Source of the DNA: Asterias rubens
Taxonomy: Eukaryota > Echinodermata > Asteroidea > Forcipulatida > Asteriidae
Reading direction: 5' to 3'
Assembly: GCF_902459465.1 (NCBI RefSeq)
Contig: NC_047064.1
Span: 13,286,160-13,350,159, forward strand
DNA: 64,000 bases
In this document: one piece after another, positions 24,901-36,300 of the stretch
Layout: each line of letters begins with the position of its first letter
Position numbering within the stretch: position 1 is the stretch's first letter
Notes under the pieces: model-generated
Databases searched by the model: none
What the model was told of the DNA's origin: nothing
Seen by the model: the letters and a program-made list of their open reading frames with translations, nothing else
Translations under genes and position numbers: made by a program

Positions 24901-25873
24901 ATGTAAATTGCACATAGCGCCTGCGCACTAACGTTTTGGTTGGCAAAATGAGGGAACATCGCGCTGTTTTGTACACGGCTAATGGGTGCATGACACAGAC
25001 GCAATTGCACGTCTGCTTAGTGCACAACTCTATGGCATTTGCCAACCAATAGGGTTGTACGCATGCGTGACTGTGATTAGCATATTTCATGGGAAGGGTC
25101 CATTGAATTGAATTGAATTGCAATTCTAGAGCAGTGTCATACCAACTAGACTACAGAGATTGCCTGGTACGGTAGCTAGAGGTAGTTTGAATCCTAAAAT
25201 ATAGAATGGTTACCATCCCAACATACCATAATATGTCTCATAGGGGCCTACAATTCGTGACTGGTATCCTGGTTATTTCTGCTAAGCAAACAATCATTTA
25301 ATTTAAGTAATATGAATTATTATTGTCTGCCTTTAGCAGCTCTATGAACAAATTGGGACCTGATGGTTGTGAAGCCAAGTCAAGGAGACTCAGAAAAGTG
25401 AACTTAAATCACTGCACATTTTGTATACCCAATGCAATGGAGAGAGGGCCACCTTGGAAGGAAGTTTCAGTTTTATTATTTTAGGAGGAATTTAGATGTG
25501 GGAGGAAAACCCAGGAGAATTATTCCAGGGAAGCCCATGCAGTCACTGAGTCAGGCGTCCAACGTCAAATAAGTAACCAACTTCACGCCGGTTCTACAGA
25601 TCTGAACTTTTTCTAAAATTTGATAAACTGTGCGTAGTTAGAGGCCCTCTCCTAAAATGTGGCCAATCATCAAGGGTCAAGTGTTGGTTGTTTGAAATTG
25701 AATCACTTAAAAATACATTTCAAAATCTTTCCAGTTATTGTCGTTGAAAATGTTTACTTCCTTTATTTAGATTGGAACTTTGAAGAAGTTCTTTTGTTGC
25801 CGAACCACATTACGATCTTGTTGTTGAGTTGTGTAAACTGCTGGGCTGTGTGCAGGTTGGTTCAACTTACCAT
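15910..25873 (-). CDS. Unrecognised 453-residue coiled-coil-like protein, 11 exons
   Basis: Exons in transcription order: 25873-25871, 24568-24389, 22136-21982, 21214-21097, 20381-20211, 19556-19449, 18940-18830, 18279-18136, 17437-17355, 16547-16373, 16023-15910. All introns are GT-AG and phases agree throughout. The ATG is the last codon of its exon (ATG|GTAAGT), with an in-frame TGA upstream, so the protein begins MNTSRYTEEPRVDERL. It is rich in Glu, Lys, Arg and Gln, with long heptad-like stretches (exons 4-10), an acidic N-terminal segment (LTDDEEDYD), a conserved-looking KTGIPRRPGFYQ block and a basic C-terminus ending RRKSCVVS. No signal peptide or membrane segment. I do not recognise the family; a cytoskeletal or ciliary role would be a guess. 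TAA at 15910-15912 lies inside a good GTAAGT donor, so a further exon is possible. Confidence 0.8.
16851..17086. repeat. Family C inverted-repeat element
   Basis: Begins GGGCCCGAATTCTGTGC and ends AGCCATGAAATTGGGCCC. GCGTAAGC/GCTTACG arms pair internally. Lies in the intron between the exons at 16373-16547 and 17355-17437. Confidence 0.7.
17474..17850. mobile_element. Family A MITE-like element, copy 2
   Basis: AAAGGCACTGGACACTATT at the left and ACAATTACCATTAGTGT at the right, with the shared interior (CGGCTCCCCCTGAAGTAA, GGTGTTTTCCTTTCATTAT). It starts 36 bp from the exon ending at 17437. Confidence 0.75.
17941..18118. repeat. Family C inverted-repeat element
   Basis: ACAGAGCTGCTTAAGCAG at the left is matched by GCTTAAGCAGCTCTATGAAA then TTGGGTCC at the right. 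Just downstream (minus strand) of the exon 18136-18279. Confidence 0.7.
19659..19812. repeat. Family F inverted-repeat element
   Basis: ATAGACCCCATGCATGTGA at the left is mirrored by TTATGCAAGGGGTCTAT at the right. Related in its ends to the elements at 24879-25105 and 62627-62775. Confidence 0.6.
19825..20112. mobile_element. Family A MITE-like element, copy 3 (left end truncated)
   Basis: Shares the GAGAAACCGCACCCTCTGAAG block and right end GACAATTACCAA...GTGCC with the other copies. The left end appears replaced by the family F element immediately to its left. Confidence 0.65.
20810..21002 (-). mobile_element. tRNA-derived SINE fragment, reverse orientation
   Basis: Reads in reverse as the SINE: GTCTTGCTCAAGGACACAAG then TGTCATGACCAGGTTTCAAAC, preceded by the AGTTACTCCCCATCTATAA segment. 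It lies 95 bp from the exon 21097-21214. Confidence 0.6.
22203..22490 (+). mobile_element. tRNA-derived SINE
   Basis: A-box-like TGGCCGAGCAGATAAGAG and B-box GTGGGTTCGAATCCCGG at tRNA-like spacing, then a tRNA-unrelated body (ATGGGTACCTGTGAGGACAG) and an AT-rich tail with (ATTATTATT). The head resembles a type II (Leu/Ser) tRNA. Confidence 0.8.
23163..23539. mobile_element. Family E inverted-repeat MITE
   Basis: About 377 bp; AAAGGGTGTATGTACTTT at the left matches in inverse AAAAGTACCCAAATCCTTT at the right. ACACAATGTCTACAGATTT and AAATCTGTGGACACTGTG also pair, so much of the element is palindromic. Partial relatives at 21445-21643 and 60581-61017. Confidence 0.8.
23740..24090. mobile_element. 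Family B MITE-like element, copy 1
   Basis: Ends AAAGCCATCGGACACTTT and, inverted, AAAGTGTCCAATGGCTTT. The interior, including CATGTCATGACACGGCGAAA and CCGATGACCGATTGA, is nearly identical to 54733-55110. About 350 bp, no coding capacity. Confidence 0.8.
24879..25105. repeat. Family F inverted-repeat element
   Basis: CAATAGACCCTTCCCATTAA at the left is the inverse of ATGGGAAGGGTCCATTG at the right; inner CAACC/GGTTG and GCGCA/TGCGT modules also pair. Lies in the first intron of the coiled-coil gene. Confidence 0.75.
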
Positions 25874-26394
25874 GTTTTTTGCTATTTCCGTTGTCGAAAG
25901 ACGAACTCAAAATGAATCACCTAAAAGTTTTAAGATCCTCCAAAAGCTATCTACCAAAAACACTCCGTTTCTTAAAAATCGTGAACTGATTTAGGCTACT
26001 GATGAATCTGTTTGTGTTTTTGCGGTTTGTTTACTTTTTAGTTTTGTTTGGGAACTGGTTGCTTTTCCTCGTTGTCATGTGTTTGTTGTTGCGTGCGCTC
26101 CGATCGACACATGCGTCATCAGCACGCGATTGTCACCGTCATCATGCAGAAAGGACACGAACAACATTGAAGTGCGCCCTCTGTTGACAATTAAAGAAGC
26201 CGCCCAACTTTTGACCAATCGGGGAACTTCCCCATTGTCGATTAACAAACTGCGGTGGTTGGCATGGGCAGCCGAAAGTTTAGTAGCAAAACATTATCTT
26301 AAATAATGTTGAGACAAGACTGATGTTCTCTTCAACTTTCAATGAAATAATTACTTATAATTTAATTACAAGTCCAGCATTACAGCCAAGGCCT

Positions 26395-27000
26395 ACATTT
26401 TTTTTGTCCAATTTTAAATTATTACAAGCTTTTTTTTATATTGAAAATAAAACGACATAAAATCACAAGCCGGGTATAGCATTTTTAGTCAAAATTAAGC
26501 CCAAAATTAAAAGAATCACAAGGGGTAAATAAGCCTAGCATGTTCATGTTCAGTTCAAAATTAACAAAAATCACAAGGGGCAAGTCCAGCATTTTTAGTC
26601 CAAACTAAGTCCAAGATCCAAAGAATCACAAGGGGTAAATCCAGCATTTTTAGCAAAATTTGGGTTGAAAATTGAAAAAAATTACAAAGGGTAAGTTTGG
26701 CATTTTTACTCACAAGGGCCAGTATTTGCAATCAAATTTAGGTCCAAAATCAAAATAAAAAAAATTAAAAAGGGGGTAAATACAGCATTTTATTAATTTT
26801 TTGCCAACAATTTAACTTTTTTATGACAGACTCAAAAGGAGTAAGTGCAGCATTTTTTAAAATCAAATTTAGGTCCAAAGTCACAAGGGGTATTGGCCAT
26901 TTTTGTTTATTTTGCTTGAGCAAAATCACAAGGGGAGGGCTGGGGGGGGGGGGAGTCCGGCATTTTTATCAAGATTGGGCAAGCTACTGAGAGAAAAAGT
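26395..27000. repeat. Degenerate minisatellite
   Basis: Loose tandem copies, about 55-65 bp each, of AATCACAAGGGGTAAATCC plus AGCATTTTTAGTCCAAA plus a TTAAGTCCAAAATC-like spacer. At least eight recognisable units, strongly diverged. Confidence 0.7.
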
Positions 27001-29100
27001 CCAGCAACCACATACAAAAAGGGACACTAGTTAAACAAAATCGGGCGTTTTAATTAAATTCGGGTGAGTTCATAATTTTTTTTCCCTCAAATTTAACAGT
27101 TCAACCTTTAAATTATTTAAAACACAGCAAATTTGTGCAGAAAGTTAGTTAGAGTGAAGACCAGGCATTCAGGGGACTCAAGTCTGATCGAAACCAGCGT
27201 GGTGATCACCCAAATGGAACCTTTCTGGGATGGCTAGTCGCGGCCCCTCCTTTACTTTCCCACCCGGAATAATCACCCTAACCTAATTCAGGGTAGTAGA
27301 GACATTACAAGCACCAATCACTTCCTGGTGCTAGCAGTAAAAGTCATGGCCCTTTGGTACGGGACGGGATTCGAACCGGGTGTCCCAGCACTGGATTGCA
27401 CACAATTGAACTATCCAGTGCACTCTCTTGCCACAGTGCCCGTTGGTGTTTGGAGGTGATTTTAAACACTACTTAAAGAATTCACTGCGATATTGGCAAC
27501 AACTTAACAAAAAAATAATAAATTGGAAGTGGTGGGATTCAAACCGGGGTCAATACTCATTGAAGACCAACTCTAACCACATGGGCTACGGTTCCCTTGA
27601 CAACTGAACGAGAGGTAATGGAATGATATGCAGCAGGTTGGTTCAGTCTTTAACCGTCAGAAATAAAGACGAGCTTCAAAGTGAATACAGTGAATGCACG
27701 CAGATGTTTTTTTGTGTAGAGAAATTCTAATTTCGCCCAGGTAGTAGTTGAAAAGCAGGACAGAATTCTTTTTAGAATTGACAAAAACTCTGAAAATCCG
27801 AAAACAAGACAGTTCTCTTAGAACGAACTCTACCTGGCAGGTAGAGACACATACATGGTGTTACTGCAAACCAAATACTTATTGTTACCTCACCATGCAA
27901 TGCCTCAAATCATATATATACCCGTTTTAAGCGATGACAACAGTGTGTGGCGAGTCCAAACTTGCTCCTAAATTGATATGAATAATTGCAAAAACAGTTC
28001 TCAAGAATTGAAGTGTTTGTAAGGCCTCTATAGAATTTCTGTTTATTTTCGCATGTCAGATGTAAGTGCATTGGTTAACAATTGTTTATATAGCGCCTAA
28101 CCTCCAGAAGAATGCCCCTATAAGCATTCATAATAACAAAAGAACAGACACCCCAAACTCAAACACAAATTAAGAGACCTTGTTAAATCAGAAAATTTTG
28201 TCAATTTTATTAGGAGTGTACAATGTGTACATTATAAATCCCAAGAAGCCCCTTATACAAAGTACTTCGATCAAGTCCAGGTACACTTTCCTGGGGTAAG
28301 CAATTCAAACAGAATATAAAATTCACACAATTAAAGCATTGCAAGCTATTGATTGATGCAAACGAACAATTTAAGTGATGTGATTATAAGCTTATTGAGT
28401 AAGTTGTCGAAAATAATATCACTATGTAAAAACAATCCAAAACAGGCCAGGGCAAAAATGTCAAAAGACTGTATGCTTTTGTATTTAAGTGCCTGAATAT
28501 GTCTTGGCAACTTCCTTCCTGATCAATTACATCTAAAAGGGGTTCAAATTAGCATTGACAAAATGTGCTATTTAAAAAACTCAATATTAAACTCCTTTTT
28601 CTTAGTTTTGTTATCTCATGCTCTTGGTGTTTCTACTTTAAAAACTTTTGAACCAAAGAAGGTATCAACGTGGAGTTACAACAGTGTTAAAGCATAGATT
28701 ATGCTCGTTTCAAACCTATATTTTAAATGACCTGGGGTCGACAACTGACTAATTTTGCTTGATCACATCACATTTATATGAATACTAGGCATATAACACA
28801 AATTAGGTAAAGCTTTGCATTAAATTTTGCTTTATTTTTTAGTTCTTCTAGAATACTTGAATGAGTCAAACCGCACACAATTTCTTAATGCTGTTCTGTT
28901 TACAATATAAAAGGAAAAAACCTACACTTATAAAAACAAAAAGCACTACATAAATGAACCACAGACGAAAGCAAACTTAACAATATCCTTTTGCCCATCA
29001 CATTACATGCTAAACAGAACATTACAGATACATGGATAGTTTCACCACCAAAAGACAAGATAAAAGCAATAAGCAAAAAATAAAGACTGTTTTTTCTCTG

Positions 29101-29283
29101 GGGCCAATTCCATAGTGCAAATATAGACAAAAGACTTCCTGCTAAGCAGAAACGAGCAGGATACCAGTCACAAATTGTACATGTTCCATGGTAGTTTGGC
29201 TGGCAATCTAAATTCTGGTAAGCAAACATTTTGTTGCGCTTAGTAACCTTTTCTGCTTAAGCAGCTCTGTGAAATTGGGCCCT
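29101..29283. repeat. Family C inverted-repeat element
   Basis: GGGCCAATTCCATAGTGCAA at the left and CAGCTCTGTGAAATTGGGCC at the right; inner TGCTAAGCAGAA and TTCTGCTTAAGCA pair. Confidence 0.7.
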
Positions 29284-29789
29284 GGTAATAATAAAAAATA
29301 TTGCAACAAGCCATCAGGAGAAAGTGTTGAGTAAAACACATAACAAACCAGTACAATGTATCCTCAGTTTGATGTAACGCCACGAGTATCTACCTTAATA
29401 GGTATGTACATTTTTTGTTAGAGAACAAGTCTTTTCAGAACTGAGTAGTCAGAGAAGGACTCTGAAAAATTGACTCCGCATCAGGAGAATAATGTAACTA
29501 GCAAGATAAGTTCTCTAAGAACAAATCCACACAGCAAAGTAGATACACATGATGTTACCACAAACCAGATCATTTTAAAATAAAAATCAATGGATAAATC
29601 TGACCCTAGATTTCAATACACGGTCTCTGTAAACAGAACGAACAAAGAATACAGGTAAAGTTTAAGGCATTCAGGATTTCAGAAACCTGTGCAAGGCCGT
29701 TGTCGATTTCAGCAATTAAACCCATCTCAAGTTAGGACGGGTTACCTCGTCCTAACTCGAGATTGGATTAATCTCGAAATCGGCTGCAG

Positions 29790-30122
29790 GGCGACTAGTG
29801 TAATGACTACTCGACTAGTCGTGCCTCAAATAGAAGCGACTTTAACAATAGTCATGACTAATTTTTTAATTCTCAGGATGCATTGCTGCATAATGTTTGC
29901 TGTGCCACAGGTGCAACAGTAAATTTCACGCTAAAAGGATAGAAGGATTGTGTCACTGATATTTCATGTGTTTGGAAAGTAAATTATGTTGTTGTAAATA
30001 GTCATGAGCCACACAATTGGTTCACCAACCAGGTAGTTGTGACTATTTTTCTGATAGTCATGGCCGCCCGATTAACTGTACTAAGCAATCAATAGCCATG
30101 ACTACGACACTAGTCGCTTAAA
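29790..30122. repeat. Foldback element with GCGACTAGTGT ends
   Basis: GGGCGACTAGTGTAATGACT at the left mirrors GACTACGACACTAGTCGC at the right, with ATAGTCATGACTA-like inner modules. A direct repeat of about 80 bp lies on each side (from about 29607 and 30129), starting CCCTAGATTTCAATAC in both. Confidence 0.65.
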
Positions 30123-30379
30123 TCCGACCCTAGATTTCAATACGAGGCCTTTGTAAACAGAACAAAACCAAGAATACCCGCAATTTTAGGCATTCACGAT
30201 TTCAGAAAGCTGTCCCAGTTACCCCTTAACTGTAGTAAAAAAAACAAATGATACTAAATAAACGCCTCCTAATATCTATTTCAAAAATGCTGTTCAAACA
30301 CCAGGTGCCCCCACACTACTTCTCTGTTTTAGGATAGCACAACTCTATTGGCACGTTTTTCAGGACCTCTCTCAACGAC

Positions 30380-33300
30380 TCACTGCATAGAATTGATGGC
30401 AGGGAGAACTTTTCCTGTGCAGGTTCCGAAGCCAACCCGATAACCATCACCTTGACAATAACCTGAGAGAAAAATAAAATAAATAACAAATATTGAATTA
30501 TAATATTAGGTTCTTTTATAGCGCTTTATCACAGCATGAAGTTCTTCCTGCAGGGTATGTAGATCTACTTTTTGAAGGATGAGACCTATTCCTTTATATA
30601 GCACCATGTAATGGCTTAAAAAATACTCCAGAACGTCGGAAGCGACATCGTCGCCTATGAATATATTTTGCCACATTCATTAAAACAATTACTGTATTGT
30701 AGTAAAATCAAATCAATTCTAGATTTTCGACACTGGTCATAACTAATTTTTAATTCTAAAAAACGGCAGTCGCGCCTAGACTACTGATTTAACAGTCAGG
30801 ACTGCAACACTAGTCGCACTAGCCACCCAGCCCTTATAATAATATTTTTAATAATAATTTGATGACAAATAAAAGGTAACTCCCGTATCTTACCAGTGAG
30901 TATAACTTCATCTTCATCTTTCAGGAATTTGCGTGTTATTCCGTTACCTAGCGACACTTCCCTGGTACCCTTCCAGCAGAGCTCCAGCATCGAGCCAAGA
31001 GAATCATCGGTCTGAAGATCAGAAACCAAAAAAAAATAATAATAATTTTATGAACATTTCTAGTGCATCATGTCTATCAATGATGACACTCATGGCACAA
31101 AAACAAGAAATAGTGGCGTCTTATAAAGCGCTTATATCCATCGGTCAGTGACGCTTCAACATAAAGGATTTTCCTGCAAGGTATGTGGGAATACCTTTGA
31201 ATTATTAGGATTATAGCAGGGTTCTTGTGTATACTCAAAGACAATCAAAGTTTGAAAAAAATATGGTTTCCAAACTAGATATGTTTTAAGATGCATTTCA
31301 AGTTGAGAACAAGCATCTACTTGTCTGAGTTGAAGTTCGAAAAAAAATATGGTTTCCAAACTAGATATGTTTTGAGATGCGATTAAAGTTGAAAACAAGC
31401 ATCTACTTGTCTGAGTTGAAGTGGGACGCTGTTCAAAAGAGATGGCCCGGCAAGTAAAAATGTCAAACAAAATATGAAAACTAGAGAAATGAATCTTAAG
31501 TGAAACCTTTCCAGTAAAACTATCTCATTGTTTCATCATTCCTCTGGTTCCCTGTAGACACAATTTGAATTATCGTGTCGTGAACAAAAAAACCTTTAAA
31601 AATTACAGCGAGGACAACTTGAAACGTTGAATTTAATTATTACGTGTTCATTTTTCTTTTGGTAAATTACCTGGTAATTTCTTAAAAAACTCCCAAAGAC
31701 TTGAGAAATTCCTGGGGGGGGGGGGTCTGTTACAATACTTACTGGTCCACTGATGGTTCCTGACGCAAGAAGGTCCCCTGGCCTCATGTTGCACCCTGTG
31801 ATAGAATGATGGGCTAACTGCTGCTTCATGGACCAGTACATGTACTAAATGGCACAAACGGGAAAAATACTACATTTATGATTATTTATCAAGATCGTCC
31901 ACAATAAAATATACTGGACACCTTTGGTAAATTGTCAAAGACCTTGGTGTATCCTAGCATGTGCATAAAGTAACAAATCTGTGAACATTTGGACTAAATT
32001 GGTCATCGAAGTTGCAAGAGAATAATGAAGAAAAAAAACATCCTTGTTGCACAAATTTGAGTGCTTTCAGATGCCTAAAAAAAGGCTTCAGGCCTGAAGT
32101 CTTTTAATACTTGAGTGAGAAATTTAATCTCTTTCTCAAAAACTACGTTACTTCAGAGGGAGCCGTTTCTCACAATGTTTTATACTATCTCTATTACTTG
32201 TAACCAAATATGATTTTATTTTAACATTTTTTTTAAAGTAATTACCAACATAGTGTCCAGTGCCTTTAATGGTTGATCGCACGAAAAACCTTTAAGTACA
32301 AAGTTTGAAGTTTGTTAGGAACCTACCTTGAAGTTTGTTTTGCTTATTGTCGCAGGTCCATTGGTTCCATCGGCAGAGATGGCAGCTGCAAGGTTGATGT
32401 CAAAGTTGAAGTTGTCTTCGTGTTGTAGATATGGAAGAGGCTTGGGGTCCTATGCCAAAAAGGATAATAATACTGGGTTCTCATATTATACAAATATGAC
32501 TGCTTCGAGTGCTATGGTTAAAACTATGACTCCCGAGGTGATCCCCGGAGCGTTCTATTTTCACGAGGCGAAAATAGAACGCTCCGGGGATCACCTCGGG
32601 AGTCATAGTTTTAACCATAGCACGAGTAAAAGCAGTCAATATTTGTTTTATAACACCCCAAACATTTCTAAATACTGTACTATTATTATTAAGTTACAGA
32701 CCTGAATGCTACAATCCACGGACGACGCGAATACAGATTGCAAACACTTTTACTTACTGTGCTGCATGTAGTGTCGTGCAATCCGAAATGGTTACAGACT
32801 ATTAATTTATCATCCTCGTACACGCAACGGACGTCTGGGTACTGCACGCCATGTGCTAGTCTTCGGACTAGCGCATGGCAAACCGACGCACTATCACACG
32901 GCCGTCGTCTAGCAAAACTAAGACATGTCATGTGATGCGCTCTAAACCAATGAGCAGGCAGAATACTTGCAAGGGGTGTTATAAAGCACTTTATTCACAC
33001 CCTCATTATTTGTTTTTAAACATGATAAGCAGAGCTACATGTATGTTTTGAATTATGATCATCGTGTATGAAGCACAGGTGCTTCATATATGATGATCTA
33101 ATTCAAGCACAGGTGCTTCATATATGATCATCAAATTCGAAGCACAGGTGCTTCGAATAATATCAAAGTCTTATATAGCGCACATACATGTATCTACCAA
33201 ACAAGGTACTCAAGGCGCTGAGTATATACAAACTTACAGAAAGACAGGTTATTGTAATGATGAATTCTGAGACCCAATTATGTAGCACCTTATAAGGGTT

Positions 33301-36300
33301 TACAAGGTACTACAGCGCATTCAGCAGCCACAGCCAGGAACACCGCGCAAACCCCCTCCTCTTTTCGATAAGTGCACTGGGTTCTTTTACATGCATTACA
33401 CAACACATGGGACCAACGGCTTTCTGTCCCATCCGAAGGACGAAGCAATGGCTAAGTGTCATGGCTGGGGACACTTGAAGCACAGGTGCTTCATTAACGA
33501 GTATCATAATTCAATAGAAGGTCTTGTATTGGTTTGCAAGGTGCTGCGGCCTATTCAGCAGCCACTTCTAGACACACAGATGCAACTTCTCTTTGTTGTG
33601 AGTGAAACTGGGTTCTTTTACGTGCATAATAAACAACACAAAGCAAGCCCAAGGACCCAACCGAAGGACCAAACAATAACGGTGTCTTGCTTAAGGACAC
33701 AAGTGTCAAAATTGGGACTAGAACTCACACTCCAAAAGAAGCTTCAAAAAGTTCAAAAAATATAATATCGTTGGAGCCAATCAGGTTTTTTTTTCAATAG
33801 GTTGACATGCGACAGACGTTAACAGTTCTATGAAACTTCTGACAGATTTCAGAAAAAGATGAGCTCACTTGGCTGATACTTGGGACGGCGAATGACGCAA
33901 GAGCCTCCATGGTGACGACCCAGGGTGCTATGGTGGTTCCTAGATTCTTGCCCAGGAAGGGTCCAAGAGGAATGTATTCCCACTTCTGGATGTCACGAGC
34001 TTCAAAAGAAAAACAAATTCAAAAATAACACTGGGTTCTTACAAAGCGCTTTATTACAGCCCTAGGTGGCGTTTCAAAAGACTCATAATCGGTTTTTCAA
34101 ATGGATACACAAAGCTGTGATATTAATTTTTAGACCCATTTATTGAGCATCTTCTAATGGTTAAAGCCACTGGACATCTTTGGTAATTGTCAAAGACCAG
34201 TCTTCTCAAAATAACAAACCTGTGAAGATTGGAGCTCAATTGGTGGTCGAAGTTGCAACATAATAATGAAAGAAAAAAAACCTTGTCACACGAAGTTGTG
34301 TGCTTACATGTACATATGCTTGATTTCAAGACCTCAAAATCTAATTCTGAGGTCTCAAAATCAAATTTGTTGAAAATTACTTCTTTCTCGAAAACTGCGT
34401 TACTTCAGAAGGAGCTGTTTCTCTCAATATTTGTTCACTTTCAACAGCTCCCCATCGATTGTTACCAAGTAAGTTTTTATGCTAACAATTATTTTGAGTA
34501 ATTACCAATAGTGTCCACTGCCTTTAGAGACACTAAGTGTCAAGACCAGGATTCTGATTACACTCTGCTGATCAGAAACACCAGAGCTTGAGACTGGTGC
34601 GCTTGACCGCTTTGACACACCCTCACATAGTTAAAAGTATTCATTAAAACATCACAGCAAGTCGGAATTACTGCAACTAATAGCTGATTCAAGAAATACA
34701 TAAACAGAACAAAATAAAACAACAATTCTTAGAATTGCATCTCTGCTTTTGGTCCTTACTTTGTTTTTGTACTTAATATTTTCCCATAGACTTTGTACAT
34801 AACATTTCTTGTAGAACATACATCTATTTAGAAATCCTCTGTGCGAATGTGGTTTTTGATTCTATGACATTTCAGACTGAGAGTAGTGTTTTATTTTCAA
34901 CCCTGGAAACTGTGTTGAAATCTGCTTTTTATACAGGTTAGCCTGTAGTTTGGGTATGGAAATCACAAGTTACGTGTAACTGTTTTGGAAAATAAATTAG
35001 GATGAAGTCTTTTTAAGGTTTTGGACGATGTGCCAGGCAGTGGGGTTTTCTGTAAACATTACTCACCACTCCAGTCATTCATGAGAGTCATTCCGAAGAT
35101 GTGATCCTGGGCTTTAGTGACTGGTATAGGTTCTCCCATGTTGTTACCGGGTCCAACAAAGAAAGCCTGTCCAAAAATTAAAAGGGAGAGTGCAAGTTTG
35201 GTAAGCATTCTTAAAGTTAATGACAATAACAAGAAGAACCGAAGCTCTTGATAGTATAATGCATTTTTTGAGAATCATTTTTACGTTGAAGTAATGTGGT
35301 AATGACAAAGAAGATGTTAGTTTTTTTTCCCCCTTAATTTGAATTTCAGAAATGTTACTGTCAGATATGTTTCTTAGATTGTGTATTCCCAATTATTTAT
35401 TTGAACTTATACATACCATTTCCAATTCAAAGTCCATCAGTCTACATGGGCCAAATGTTGGAGGTTTGCCTGAAAAGAGAGAATAAAGTAACAAAATACA
35501 ATAAGTTTTCTTTTCACTTTGCAGTTTATTTCTTTTTGAAAGGAAGCTTTACACTGGGTAAAAAAAAAAAATACAATAGACACAAAGCTCACAAATAATA
35601 TCACTCAATACAGTAATGGAAGTGTTGTGGCCGAGCGGTTAAGAACACCAATTTCAAACTCTGGTGTTTCTGATCAGCAGAGTGTGGGTTTGAGTCCCAG
35701 TCGTGACACTTGTGTCCTTAAGCAAGACACTTAACCATTGCTTCGTCCTTCGGATGGGACGTAAAGCCATTAATAATAACATTGGTCCCATGTGTGTGAT
35801 TAGTGCCCTGGTCATGGGGCCAATAACATTGGTCCCATGTGTTGTGTAACGATTGTAAAAGAACCTACATGTAGTGCACTTATCAAAAAGAGAAGGGGTT
35901 CGCCCGGTGTTCCTGGTTGTGGCTGCTTAATGCGCCGTAGCACCTTGTAAACCCTTATACATGTAATGTGCTAAATAATTGGGTCTCAGAATTCATCACT
36001 GCAATAACCTATCTTTCTGAAAACTTTGATAATTTTTACTCAGCGCCTTAAGTACCTTGTTTGGTAGATACGTGTCCTATATGATACTTTGATATTAGTA
36101 AATCAGGCATGCGAGCTTACATAGCTATAGAAACCTTTTTCTTGGAGAATTCCAGGAGTACTTACTTTCATCGGAGCGTGTCTGACCACAGGGACGTCTG
36201 ATTGGTGTGCCCGATACGACAATAGATGATGCGCGACCATGGTAACCAACTGGAAGATGCTTCCTAGAAACAGAGACAAAGACCAGTGTTCTTACTTGGT

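Larger units (their letters stand above)
25874..30379. other. Spacer between the coiled-coil gene 5' end and the FAH 3' end
   Basis: Both flanking genes are on the minus strand, so the first part holds the promoter of the coiled-coil gene (CCAAT-containing sequence near 26215) and the last part the FAH 3' UTR. Between them are a degenerate minisatellite (26395-27000), repeat-like DNA with SINE-tail character at 27200-27600 and 28080-28140, a family C element (29101-29283) and a foldback flanked by an 80-bp direct repeat (29600-30210). No gene seen. Confidence 0.6.

Noticed and set aside
25659..25994. 111-codon plus-strand frame near the start of the coiled-coil gene
   Set aside because: Overlaps the minus-strand first exon and intron; composition is not protein-like and no splice partners are seen.
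35630..35710. Apparent tRNA gene (A and B boxes, type II variable arm)
   Set aside because: It is the head of a dispersed SINE family with copies at several places; the acceptor stem is imperfect and the sequence runs into a SINE body.
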